From contig CABUQL010000061.1 of NCBI GenBank assembly GCA_902493665.1, forward strand, positions 1-7,114: a DNA stretch of 7,114 bases, read 5' to 3'. The notes below the pieces were generated by a model that worked only from the letters and a program-made list of their open reading frames with translations, was not told where the DNA came from and made no database searches. The stretch is from an uncultured Eubacteriales bacterium (lineage in GTDB: Bacteria > Bacillota > Clostridia > UMGS1810). The position numbers were made by a program, and so were the translations under genes. Positions 1 through 6,647 of this stretch are shown here, piece by piece (positions within the stretch are counted from its first letter, which is position 1; every line of letters starts with the position of its first letter).

Positions 1-725
1 GTGTGCTGGTGTCCGTAAAAGAATCCTATTATACATCCGCCGTTTTTTGAAAAATCATTAAAAAGCGAAAGTGCTTTTTCACCGCCTTCAATTTTATTAA
101 GTGATATTTCTTCGGCAAGCGGAGTATGTGACATTACAATAAGCGCTTTATCTGTTTTTAAAGCAACATCATATATCCATTTTATCTGTTCATCGCTTAT
201 TTTAAACTCAGCGGTTGTTTTTGCATCCTGAGTGTTTAAAACAATGACTCTTACCTTTTCAAAATCTATATAATAGTATGACCCCTGCGGCGAAAAAACA
301 AATTTATCGGACGTTGACTTAATCGGAATAATAATTTTTCTGTAAAGCTCGTCGTTTGTTATAATATCTCCGCCGTGTTTGTCTGCCCACATATGGTTTG
401 AATCGTGGTTTCCGTATGCAATAATAACGGGACACGGTGCGTCTTTTGTGTATCTTTCCATAAGGTTATCCATATCGCTGCTCATATCGGCAAAATTATC
501 ATTCGGATATCCTTCAATAATATCACCCAAATTTGCGTAAAAATCAATTCCTGTTTCTTTGGCAAATTCTTTTAAATTAAGACCCGCGTCATCGGGCGAC
601 CAGTTTTTCCCGCTTGAATTGTCAAAATCAATATGTGTGTCGGTTTGAATTGCAAAAACAAATTTTCCTTCCGACATTTTCTTTACATCATCAACAAAAT
701 TTTTCCAGCTGTCTTTAATATGCAT
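1..725 (-). CDS. Calcineurin-like metallophosphoesterase, C-terminus cut by window edge
   Basis: The frame is open from position 725 to the left edge (241 complete codons). It carries the metallophosphoesterase motifs in the family order: TDTH (D29, H31), GD (D68), GNHD (N106, H107, D108), SH (H200) and GHQH (H239, H241) at the cut. These residues bind a two-metal centre that hydrolyses phosphomono- or phosphodiesters. The substrate cannot be told from sequence. No signal peptide or membrane segment is visible, so a cytoplasmic enzyme is likely. Two ATGs are possible. The one at 731 lies only 1 nt after the GGGAG ribosome binding site (733-737), while the one at 725 has a 7-nt spacing, so I chose 725. 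That site begins in the TAG stop of the ArsR gene upstream, implying a shared transcript and translational coupling. Since GHxH is usually near the end of the catalytic domain, little of the domain is probably missing; any further C-terminal domain is unseen. Confidence 0.88.
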   Translation of the reverse strand, partial: MHIKDSWKNFVDDVKKMSEGKFVFAIQTDTHIDFDNSSGKNWSPDDAGLNLKEFAKETGIDFYANLGDIIEGYPNDNFADMSSDMDNLMERYTKDAPCPVIIAYGNHDSNHMWADKHGGDIITNDELYRKIIIPIKSTSDKFVFSPQGSYYYIDFEKVRVIVLNTQDAKTTAEFKISDEQIKWIYDVALKTDKALIVMSHTPLAEEISLNKIEGGEKALSLFNDFSKNGGCIIGFFYGHQH

Positions 726-732
726 TTTCATT

Positions 733-737
733 CTCCC
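733..737 (-). promoter_or_regulatory. Ribosome binding site of the metallophosphoesterase gene, overlapping the arsR stop
   Basis: GGGAG on the minus strand shares its first G with the TAG stop codon (737-739) of the ArsR-family gene. It lies 7 nt before the ATG at 725 and only 1 nt before the ATG at 731, which favours the inner start. Confidence 0.65.
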
Positions 738-1093
738 TATTCCATAATATGATCCATTCCCTGGCTTATAATCGTTCTTACATGACCGTCTGCAAGGGAA
801 TAAAAAACGGTTTTTCCTTCTTTTCTGTATTTAATAAGATGTGATTGCTTAAGAACACGCAGCTGATGGGAAATTGCCGACATACTCATTTTTAAAAGCG
901 ATGCAATATCGCATACGCACATTTCGCTTTCAAGGAGTACATAAAGTATTTTTATTCTTGTACTGTCGCCAAACACCTTGTAAAGCTCTGCAAGGTCATA
1001 CAAAATTTCATCATCGGGAAGCAATCCTTCAACCTTTTTTATAATATCGTCATGTTCTTTTATATCATCGCATCTCGGAATATCATTTGCCAT
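737..1093 (-). CDS. ArsR/SmtB-family metal-responsive transcriptional repressor
   Basis: This 118-residue winged-helix protein has the length and layout of SmtB/CadC/CzrA repressors. These release DNA when they bind Zn, Cd, Pb or a similar ion. The FGDSTRIKIL helix lies near residues 41-50, the metal signature CVCD at 59-62 in alpha-3, the recognition helix SAISHQLRVLK at 72-82, and the wing at about 88-100. The C-terminal alpha-5 site is complete and fits D-x-H-x10-H-x2-E exactly (D102, H104, H115, E118), as in SmtB and CzrA. The N-terminal arm has one Cys (C8) plus H14, where CadC has two Cys. The frame extends to a GTG at 1102, but that GTG lies inside the GGGGTG ribosome binding site, which sits 6 nt before the ATG at 1093, so I take the ATG. 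It probably represses itself and the phosphoesterase downstream through the palindrome at 1115-1146. Which metal it senses is not determinable. Confidence 0.93.
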   Translation of the reverse strand: MANDIPRCDDIKEHDDIIKKVEGLLPDDEILYDLAELYKVFGDSTRIKILYVLLESEMCVCDIASLLKMSMSAISHQLRVLKQSHLIKYRKEGKTVFYSLADGHVRTIISQGMDHIME

Positions 1094-1114
1094 TAATTTC
1101 ACCCCGCAAAATCA

Positions 1115-1146
1115 AATAACACTTGAACAGTTGTTCAAGTGTTATT
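1115..1146. promoter_or_regulatory. Perfect palindromic operator of the ArsR-family repressor
   Basis: A perfect inverted repeat has 15-bp arms, AATAACACTTGAACA and TGTTCAAGTGTTATT, separated by GT. Its core TGAACA-n2-TGTTCA matches the 12-2-12 operator layout known for SmtB/CadC/ZiaR-type repressors. It overlaps the -10 box by 3 bp and covers the predicted transcription start, so bound repressor would block RNA polymerase. The arms could also form a hairpin in DNA or RNA, but there is no T-tract after it in either direction, and its position argues for an operator rather than a terminator. Confidence 0.88.
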
Positions 1147-1172
1147 ATAAAACTATTATATGTCTTTGTCAA
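1144..1172 (-). promoter_or_regulatory. Sigma-A-type promoter of the arsR-phosphoesterase unit
   Basis: On the minus strand a consensus -35 TTGACA (1172-1167) is followed by a 17-nt spacer and a consensus -10 TATAAT (1149-1144). Transcription would start near 1137, inside the operator, leaving a leader of about 45 nt before the ATG at 1093. A second TATAAT (1160-1155) lies only 6 nt after the -35 and is not usable with it. Confidence 0.85.
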
Positions 1173-1224
1173 TACTTTTTTTGAAATTTATTTAAGAATT
1201 TTTTATTATGCAATTATTTTAGGT

Positions 1225-1251
1225 AAAAAACGATAAATAATGCATATTATC
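1225..1251 (-). terminator. Possible weak terminator of the smc-ftsY-hydrolase operon
   Basis: Immediately at the hydrolase stop codon, the minus strand has GATAA (1251-1247) and TTATC (1236-1232) able to pair, followed by G and six T (1230-1225). An alternative pairing is ATAAT/ATTAT around ATGC. Either stem is short and almost entirely A-T, so the hairpin would be weak. It is the only hairpin plus T-run in the 154-bp gap before the next gene, which has its own promoter. Confidence 0.25.
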
Positions 1252-1915
1252 CATACAAATTACTGTCTTTATATTTCGTCTGTTCAAGCTCTTCATCGCT
1301 TCTTCTGTGCTTTAAAAGCCATTCAAAAACAGAGTCGTCATCATAAACGGGATCCCAACTGTTATGCTGAGTATTTGGAAATATGGTAAGCTTTGCATTT
1401 CCGCCGTATCTGTTTACGGCATCAACCATTTTTTTACTTTCTTCGCAAAATACATCCGGATCGTCTTCGCCGTGAAACGCCCAAATCGGAATATTTTTAA
1501 GTCTTGCCGCATTCCAATACATTCCGCCGCCGCATATCGGGATTGCCGCCGCAAAAACATCGGGTGCCGACATAGCAAGCTGCCATGTGCCGTATCCGCC
1601 CATGCTCGGACCCATTAAATAAATACGCTTTTCGTCAACGTTTTTATGCGTCTGCACAAAACGTGCAAAATCAAGAAGCTGTTCAAATATGCTGAACCAC
1701 GAATCGGCATAGCACTGCGGACAGAAAATCATAAAAGGCTTTTTTTCTTTTTCCGACATCTTTTTGCAGAACGGATTGTTTTTGATTACACTTACGTTTG
1801 TTCCCCTTGAACCTGCGCCGTGAAGAAAAAGTATTGCGGGATATTTTCTGTTTTCATTAAATTTGTCGGGTTTCATAAGCACATAAGATAAATTTTCGTA
1901 ATTTAAAACTTCCAT
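1247..1915 (-). CDS. Alpha/beta-hydrolase, esterase/peptidase-like (dienelactone hydrolase or phospholipase/carboxylesterase type)
   Basis: This 222-residue single-domain serine hydrolase has no signal peptide, so it probably acts in the cytoplasm. Visible elements are the oxyanion-region strand ILFLHGAGSRG (28-38), the nucleophile elbow GPSMGG with S104 (102-107), HGEDDPDV (148-155) where D152 fits the usual HGxxDxxV acid position, and QHNSW (183-187) with H184 as the catalytic histidine. The triad would be S104-D152-H184. This pattern is typical of predicted peptidases and carbohydrate- or carboxyl-esterases related to the prolyl oligopeptidase and LpqC/feruloyl esterase groups; the substrate cannot be assigned. 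The ATG lies 2 nt after the ftsY stop, with AGGAG (1928-1924) inside the ftsY end at 8-nt spacing, so it is the third gene of the smc-ftsY operon and probably translationally coupled. No separate promoter is seen. Its functional link with FtsY or SMC is unknown and may be only positional. Confidence 0.87.
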   Translation of the reverse strand: MEVLNYENLSYVLMKPDKFNENRKYPAILFLHGAGSRGTNVSVIKNNPFCKKMSEKEKKPFMIFCPQCYADSWFSIFEQLLDFARFVQTHKNVDEKRIYLMGPSMGGYGTWQLAMSAPDVFAAAIPICGGGMYWNAARLKNIPIWAFHGEDDPDVFCEESKKMVDAVNRYGGNAKLTIFPNTQHNSWDPVYDDDSVFEWLLKHRRSDEELEQTKYKDSNLYG

Positions 1916-1917
1916 TT

Positions 1918-2841
1918 TTATTTCTCCTCTCCAAGCAGCGCATCCGCAAAATCTTCTGCATCAAACGGCTGCAAATCGTTTTGTCCCTCTCCCACTCCGA
2001 TGAGTTTTACGGGAATTTTTTGTTCATGCCCTATAGCAATTACAATACCGCCCTTTGCGGTTCCGTCAAGCTTTGTTAAAATTATGCCTGTTATATCTGC
2101 CGCCTCAGAGAACTGTTTTGCCTGCATAACGGCATTTTGTCCTGTTGTTGCGTCAAGTACAAGAAGCACTTCTTTTGATGAATCGGGAAGCTCGCGGTCT
2201 ATAATTCTGAATATTTTTTTAAGCTCATCCATAAGATTTTTCTTGTTGTGAAGTCTTCCGGCAGTGTCGAAAATCAAAAGATCGCTTTCACGTGCCTTTG
2301 CCGCACTTATGGTATCAAATATTACCGCACCGGGGTCTGCGCCTTCCTGATGTCTTATAATATCAACACCTGCACGCTCCGCCCACACTTCGAGCTGATC
2401 TATCGCCGCCGCTCTGAATGTATCGCCTGCACCGAGAATGACTTTTTTGCCAATATCTTTATAGTACGATGCCATTTTTCCGATTGATGTCGTTTTTCCG
2501 ACGCCATTAACGCCTATAACTATTATAACGGCTGGCTTTCCGTCAAGCGAGAGTTCATTTGAGTTTTGCGTAAGTATCTCTCTTATTATTTCTTTTAAAG
2601 CCTCTTTTACCTCTTGTGTGTCGACAATTCTTTGTTCTTTAACTTTTTTTCTGAGTTCCTCAATTATATACATTGAAGTTTCAACGCCGACATCTGCCAT
2701 TATGAGTGCTTCTTCAAGTTCCTCGTAAAATTCTTCATCGATTTTCTTAAAAACTTTTAAAACACTGTCGACCTTTTCGCCGAATGAACTTCTTGTTTTT
2801 TCAAGTCCCGCTTTTAGTTTTTCTTTAAATGCTTTAAACAT
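1918..2841 (-). CDS. ftsY: Signal recognition particle receptor FtsY (SRP GTPase)
   Basis: FtsY is the membrane-associated receptor that docks ribosome-SRP complexes with the Sec translocon; reciprocal GTP hydrolysis with Ffh releases the nascent chain. This 307-residue protein has the NG core with only a short N-terminal stretch, as usual in Firmicutes, and no long acidic A domain. The helical N domain spans about residues 1-95. The G domain has the P-loop GVNGVGKTT (110-118), the SRP-specific insertion start GDTFRAAA (139-146), DTAGR (192-196), TKLDG (256-260) and a GVGE plus DLQPFD closing region (282-294). A longer reading starts at 2862, but the ATG at 2841 has GGAGG at 2852-2848 with 6-nt spacing and gives the usual MFKxFKEKL-like beginning. 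It overlaps the end of smc by 8 nt (ATGTTTAA). This pairing with smc is a conserved Firmicute arrangement. Confidence 0.97.
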   Translation of the reverse strand: MFKAFKEKLKAGLEKTRSSFGEKVDSVLKVFKKIDEEFYEELEEALIMADVGVETSMYIIEELRKKVKEQRIVDTQEVKEALKEIIREILTQNSNELSLDGKPAVIIVIGVNGVGKTTSIGKMASYYKDIGKKVILGAGDTFRAAAIDQLEVWAERAGVDIIRHQEGADPGAVIFDTISAAKARESDLLIFDTAGRLHNKKNLMDELKKIFRIIDRELPDSSKEVLLVLDATTGQNAVMQAKQFSEAADITGIILTKLDGTAKGGIVIAIGHEQKIPVKLIGVGEGQNDLQPFDAEDFADALLGEEK

Positions 2842-5800
2842 CGTATTCCTCCAAGTCGTCAAAATTAAGTTTTAAGAGTTTTGATACGCCTTTTTCCTGC
2901 ATTGTTACACCGTACATAATATCTGCTGCCTCCATTGTGCCGCGCCTGTGCGTAACAATAAGAAACTGCGTGTTTTCACTGTATTTTTTTGCATAATCTG
3001 CAAATTTATATACGTTAACTTCATCAAGCGCCGCTTCAACCTCGTCAAGAAGACAAAACGGTGTCGGCGATGTTTTAAGAACCGCAAACAATAGTGCAAT
3101 TGCCGCAAATGCTCTTTCTCCGCCCGACAAAAGCGTGAGATTTTGAAGTTTTTTGCCCGGCGGCTGAACTTCTATTTCAATTCCGCTTTCCAAAATATCA
3201 GACTCGTCGGCAAAATAAAGTTTTGCGGCACCGCCTCCGAAAAGCTCGCGGAAAACGTTGTTAAATTCAACCTTTATAAACTCAAAACTCTGAGTAAATT
3301 TTTCTGTCATTATAGACTGCATTTTTGTTATGATGTCATTTAAATTTGATTTTGCTTTGTTAAGATCGCTCTCCTGCGTCTGCAAAAATTCAAATCTCTC
3401 TTTAACGGCTTTGTATTCTTCTATGGCGTCAACGTTAATATTTCCAAGCTCTTTAATCTGACGTTTTAGCGAATTTGCCTCACGCACCGCATCGTTTAAA
3501 TTTCCGATGTCTTTTTTCATTTCACAGGCATCGCTGTAGGTAAGCTCGTAATCCTCCCAAAGCTTGTTAATAACCGCTTCGGTATCGGATTCTGCTTTTG
3601 CAGCTTTGTTTTCGCAGCGTGTAACCTCCTGACCGAGCACAAACACAACGTCCTGCTTTGCCTTTGTCTTTGACTGAAGCTCTTTTATTTTGTTGAGCGT
3701 TTGGCCGTATTTTTGCGAAAGCTCGTTATGCTTTTTGTCAAGCTCATCAAACGTTGCTTTTGAGTTTGTCATACTCTGCCTGTAATCTGTAATTTCCGTT
3801 TCGAGTTTTTGATTTTCCGATATATAATCATTTATTTCGTTTTTCTTCGATTCAATACTGTTTGCAAGCTCATTTTTCTGCAAAAATGCATTTTCAATGC
3901 GTGCATTAATAAGCTCACTGTCTTTTAAAATATCATTATGCTCGATTTTCTTTTGCGTTAAATCATTTTCATAGTTTTTGTTTTCAATTGTTTTTTCATC
4001 ATAAATCTTTTGCAGATTACTTAAGTTTTCGCGGATTTTAAGAACATCAGCCTCTGCGTCCGATATCTGCGATGTATATAATTTGCGTTTAACTTTGATT
4101 GCGTCAATTTCTTTTCCGATACTTCCGATTTCATCGCTGAGCATATCGATTGCTTTTTTTGCCTCTTCGTCTTTTTGCAATATAAAGCTTTTTTGAGAAT
4201 TAAGTTTTACTTCTTCATGCGAGCAGTTTGCAACCGCCGAATCGAGTTTTTCTTTTTCGGAAGCGATTTTTCTTATTGCGTCAAGATTTTTTTCAATCTG
4301 CAAATCCGATTTATCTATAAGTTTTTGAAGTTTTAAAACTTCGTCGCGTAATGCTTCAATTTCTTTTGTACGGCTTATCAGTCCCGAATGTTTATCGGCA
4401 CTTCCTCCGGTAAACGAACCGCCGGCATTTACAACCTGTCCGTCAAGCGTTACGATTCTGAATTTATATCCGTGTTTTTTTGCAATTGCGGTTGCATTGT
4501 CAAGATTATCGCAAATCACCGTTTTTCCGAGCAGATATTTAAATATGCCGTCGTATTTTTTGTCGTATTCGATAAGCGAGCTTGCAATCCCTATGTAGCC
4601 TTTGTCATTTGACGGAGGACTTATAAGCGCACTTGATGACACAGAAGTCAGCGGCATAAAAGTTGCTCTTCCGCCGTTTGAATTTTTTAAATATTCAATG
4701 GAGTTTTTCGCAGCTTTTTCATTGGTTACGACAATGTTTTGCATTGCTCTGCCCATAGCCGTTTCAATTGCTGTTACGTATTTTGCATCAACTTCCAAAA
4801 GTTTTGACACAACTCCGCATATGCCTTCAAGATTTGAATTTGAAAGAATCATTTTTACGCTTCGGCTGTAACCTTCAAGAGAGCGTTCCAAATCTTCGAG
4901 CGCTTTTTTTCTTGAATATTTTCTGTTATATAACGCCGTGCGTTCGTTTTGCTCTTTTTTTAATGTATCGTTTTCTTTTGTTATTGCAAAGTATTTTTCT
5001 TTTAATTTTTCAAGATTTTTTAAAGCGTCTTTTTTTTCATCCGAATTCTTTGAAAGTGCCTCATTAACGCTTTTTAATTCTTCTTCGTTTTGCAAAAGAA
5101 TTTGTTTTTTATTTTCAATTTCATCTGTAATAGACTGGTTTCGTCCCGAAAAATTGTCCGACACGGTATCAAGACTGTTAAGACTTGCTTTGTCCGATGC
5201 AATTTTGTTAAGCTTTTCAACGATTTCGGCTTTTGCGTCTTCAATATCATCATAAACTTTGTCCGTATCTTTTGCCAAACCTTTTATTTTTGCATCAAGA
5301 TTTTCAATTTCTGCCAAAACTGCTTTTACTTTTTCATCTGTTTCGGAAAGTTTTTTGGCATACTCGGCTCCGTTTTTTTCGTTTTCGTCATACTTTGCCG
5401 AAAGCTCTTCCGATTCCGATTTAAGTCTTTCTATATTTTTAAGATTGTTTTCTATGTTATTTTTGCAAAGTTCGATTTTGCTTAAAATGCTTCCTTCGCT
5501 TTTTTCAAGCGAGAATCTTTCATCTTTAATATTACCGATTTCGGAATTTATGTCATCCGAATGTTTGCGGAGATTTTCAAGTTCGGCTTCCGTTTTTTCA
5601 AGTTCTTCTTTTGAATCGTTAAGCTGCGAGAGAGATATTTTAAGCGCTTCTTCAGACTCTTTTGTGATTTTTCTGAATTTATCGATATTTAAAATGGCAA
5701 TATTTACTTCAAGACCTTTTAAAACCTCACGTATATCAAGATATTTTCTTGCCTTTTTGCTTTGAATTTCCAAAGGTCCGACCTGTGCTTTTAATTCTGA

Positions 5801-6385
5801 AAGGATATCCCTTATTCTCACAAGGTTTTCTTCCGTTTTAAAAAGTTCTTTTTCCGCCTCGTTTTTTCTGAATTTATATTTGCTTATTCCGGCAGCTTCT
5901 TCAAATATATGCCTTCTGTCCTCTGATTTTGACGACAAAATCTGGTCGATTTTACCTTGTCCGATTACGGAATATCCTTCTTTTCCTATTCCCGTATCCA
6001 TAAAAAGTTCGTAAATATCCCTTAATCTGCAAGGCGACTTATTAATCATATATTCGCTTTCGCCGCTTCTGTGGACACGTCTTGTTACGGTAACTTCATC
6101 AAAGTCAATGCCGAGCGACTTATCACTGTTATCCAAGATAATCGACACTTCGGCAAAACCCATCGGTTTTCTCGACTGAGTGCCGGCAAAAATAACATCT
6201 TCCATTTTGCTTCCGCGAAGTGTTTTTGCACTCTGCTCGCCCATTACCCAACGTATAGCATCCGAAACATTGCTCTTTCCGCTTCCGTTAGGACCGACAA
6301 TTGCCGTAATACCGTGACCGAATTCAAGTTCAATTTTATCAGCAAAGGACTTAAATCCCTGCATCTTTATACCTTTTAAATACAA
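2834..6385 (-). CDS. smc: Chromosome segregation ATPase SMC
   Basis: SMC forms the condensin core with ScpA and ScpB, which loads on and compacts newly replicated chromosomes. The 1183 residues are the normal full length. The N-terminal head has QGFKSFADK (9-17), Walker A GPNGSGKSN (31-39), the R-loop LRGSKMEDVIFAGT (56-69) and the Q-loop VIGQGKID (140-147). A long Glu/Lys-rich coiled coil follows to about 515. The hinge spans about 519-668 and ends in the glycine-rich GGSFTGGS (655-662). The returning coil runs to about 1010. The C-terminal head has the ABC signature LSGGE (1086-1090), Walker B PFCLLDE with D1114 and E1115, and the H-switch VTHRR (H1146). All ATPase residues are intact. The start is TTG at 6385 with AAAGGA 9 nt upstream. 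The first in-frame ATG (6364) would remove the conserved MYLKGIK strand, and the nearer ATG at 6395 is out of frame and stops at once. It is the first gene of the operon with ftsY. Confidence 0.98.
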   Translation of the reverse strand: MYLKGIKMQGFKSFADKIELEFGHGITAIVGPNGSGKSNVSDAIRWVMGEQSAKTLRGSKMEDVIFAGTQSRKPMGFAEVSIILDNSDKSLGIDFDEVTVTRRVHRSGESEYMINKSPCRLRDIYELFMDTGIGKEGYSVIGQGKIDQILSSKSEDRRHIFEEAAGISKYKFRKNEAEKELFKTEENLVRIRDILSELKAQVGPLEIQSKKARKYLDIREVLKGLEVNIAILNIDKFRKITKESEEALKISLSQLNDSKEELEKTEAELENLRKHSDDINSEIGNIKDERFSLEKSEGSILSKIELCKNNIENNLKNIERLKSESEELSAKYDENEKNGAEYAKKLSETDEKVKAVLAEIENLDAKIKGLAKDTDKVYDDIEDAKAEIVEKLNKIASDKASLNSLDTVSDNFSGRNQSITDEIENKKQILLQNEEELKSVNEALSKNSDEKKDALKNLEKLKEKYFAITKENDTLKKEQNERTALYNRKYSRKKALEDLERSLEGYSRSVKMILSNSNLEGICGVVSKLLEVDAKYVTAIETAMGRAMQNIVVTNEKAAKNSIEYLKNSNGGRATFMPLTSVSSSALISPPSNDKGYIGIASSLIEYDKKYDGIFKYLLGKTVICDNLDNATAIAKKHGYKFRIVTLDGQVVNAGGSFTGGSADKHSGLISRTKEIEALRDEVLKLQKLIDKSDLQIEKNLDAIRKIASEKEKLDSAVANCSHEEVKLNSQKSFILQKDEEAKKAIDMLSDEIGSIGKEIDAIKVKRKLYTSQISDAEADVLKIRENLSNLQKIYDEKTIENKNYENDLTQKKIEHNDILKDSELINARIENAFLQKNELANSIESKKNEINDYISENQKLETEITDYRQSMTNSKATFDELDKKHNELSQKYGQTLNKIKELQSKTKAKQDVVFVLGQEVTRCENKAAKAESDTEAVINKLWEDYELTYSDACEMKKDIGNLNDAVREANSLKRQIKELGNINVDAIEEYKAVKERFEFLQTQESDLNKAKSNLNDIITKMQSIMTEKFTQSFEFIKVEFNNVFRELFGGGAAKLYFADESDILESGIEIEVQPPGKKLQNLTLLSGGERAFAAIALLFAVLKTSPTPFCLLDEVEAALDEVNVYKFADYAKKYSENTQFLIVTHRRGTMEAADIMYGVTMQEKGVSKLLKLNFDDLEEYDV

Positions 6386-6394
6386 ATTAATACA

Positions 6395-6400
6395 TCCTTT
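6395..6400 (-). promoter_or_regulatory. Ribosome binding site supporting the TTG start of smc
   Basis: AAAGGA on the minus strand lies 9 nt before the TTG at 6385. No comparable site precedes the in-frame ATG at 6364, so this site supports TTG initiation. Confidence 0.55.
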
Positions 6401-6417
6401 GTTACATGATTATAATA

Positions 6418-6446
6418 ATTTTATCATATTTAATTGTTTTTTTCAA
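6418..6446 (-). promoter_or_regulatory. Predicted promoter of the smc-ftsY-hydrolase operon
   Basis: The minus strand has -35 TTGAAA (6446-6441), a 17-nt spacer and an extended -10, TGA-TAAAAT (TG at 6426-6425, hexamer 6423-6418). Transcription would start near 6411, giving a leader of about 25 nt before the TTG. An alternative upstream pair, TTGACA (6487-6482) with TATTAT (6466-6461), has only a 15-nt spacer and is less convincing. Confidence 0.65.
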
Positions 6447-6487
6447 TACAAACAGAAAAAATAATAAAATTAATTTATTGGTGTCAA

Positions 6488-6523
6488 CACAATATATTGT
6501 GATTTAGTTTTCAAAAATCACAA
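6488..6523. promoter_or_regulatory. Overlapping inverted repeats upstream of the pflB promoter, candidate regulator site
   Basis: Two symmetric elements share five bases. The first is a perfect 14-bp palindrome, CACAATATATTGTG (6488-6501). The second has 9-bp arms TTGTGATTT (6497-6505) and AAATCACAA (6515-6523), with a 9-nt spacer. They end 6 bp before the pflB -35, about 40 to 75 bp upstream of the predicted start, where activators or repressors often bind. TTGTGA/TCACAA half-sites resemble those of the redox sensor Rex and of CRP/FNR-type factors, but the half-site spacing fits neither consensus well, so the regulator is not assigned. Confidence 0.45.
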
Positions 6524-6529
6524 AATGTA

Positions 6530-6558
6530 TTGACATTGTTACTTTTATATGATAAAAT
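6530..6558 (+). promoter_or_regulatory. Predicted promoter of pflB
   Basis: Consensus -35 TTGACA (6530-6535), 17-nt spacer and extended -10 TGA-TAAAAT (TG at 6550-6551, hexamer 6553-6558). Transcription would start near 6565, giving a leader of about 90 nt. The 11-base block TATGATAAAAT is identical to that in the divergent smc promoter. Confidence 0.8.
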
Positions 6559-6594
6559 ACTAAATTGTCAGATGTATGTTATTTTTATGGCTAC

Positions 6595-6631
6595 ACATTT
6601 TTACATAAACTGGATAAACATTTTACATAAC
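6595..6631 (+). repeat. Short near-direct repeat in the pflB leader
   Basis: ACATTTTTACATAAAC (6595-6610) and ACATTTTACATAAC (6618-6631) are two near-identical copies 23 bp apart, lying between the predicted transcription start and the ribosome binding site of pflB. In such AT-rich DNA this may be chance; no function is assigned. Confidence 0.4.
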
Positions 6632-6640
6632 TTCATTTTA

Positions 6641-6647
6641 AAGGAGG
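6641..6647 (+). promoter_or_regulatory. Strong ribosome binding site of pflB
   Basis: AAGGAGG, complementary to the 16S rRNA 3' end, lies 7 nt before the ATG at 6655 and fixes the start. Confidence 0.85.

Noticed and set aside
1115..1146. Reading the 32-bp palindrome as an intrinsic terminator
   Set aside because: No T-run follows it on either strand, it overlaps a consensus promoter, and its core matches ArsR-family operators.
1918..2862. Longer ftsY reading with seven extra N-terminal residues from position 2862
   Set aside because: The upstream start has no fitting ribosome binding site, while the ATG at 2841 has GGAGG at 6-nt spacing and matches the usual FtsY N-terminus.
4388..5485. 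Several further plus-strand open frames of 63-131 residues opposite smc
   Set aside because: All overlap the well-supported SMC hinge and coiled-coil coding region, have low-complexity compositions rich in Phe, Ser or Leu, and resemble no protein family.
5259..5765. A 168-residue open frame on the plus strand antisense to smc, rich in Ser and Phe
   Set aside because: It mirrors the Glu/Lys-rich coiled-coil codons of smc (GAA and AAA read as TTC and TTT in reverse). It lacks any recognisable domain, and the smc frame explains the region fully.
6461..6487. Second possible smc promoter with TTGACA and TATTAT
   Set aside because: The spacer is only 15 nt; the closer TTGAAA / TGA-TAAAAT pair with 17 nt is the better candidate.
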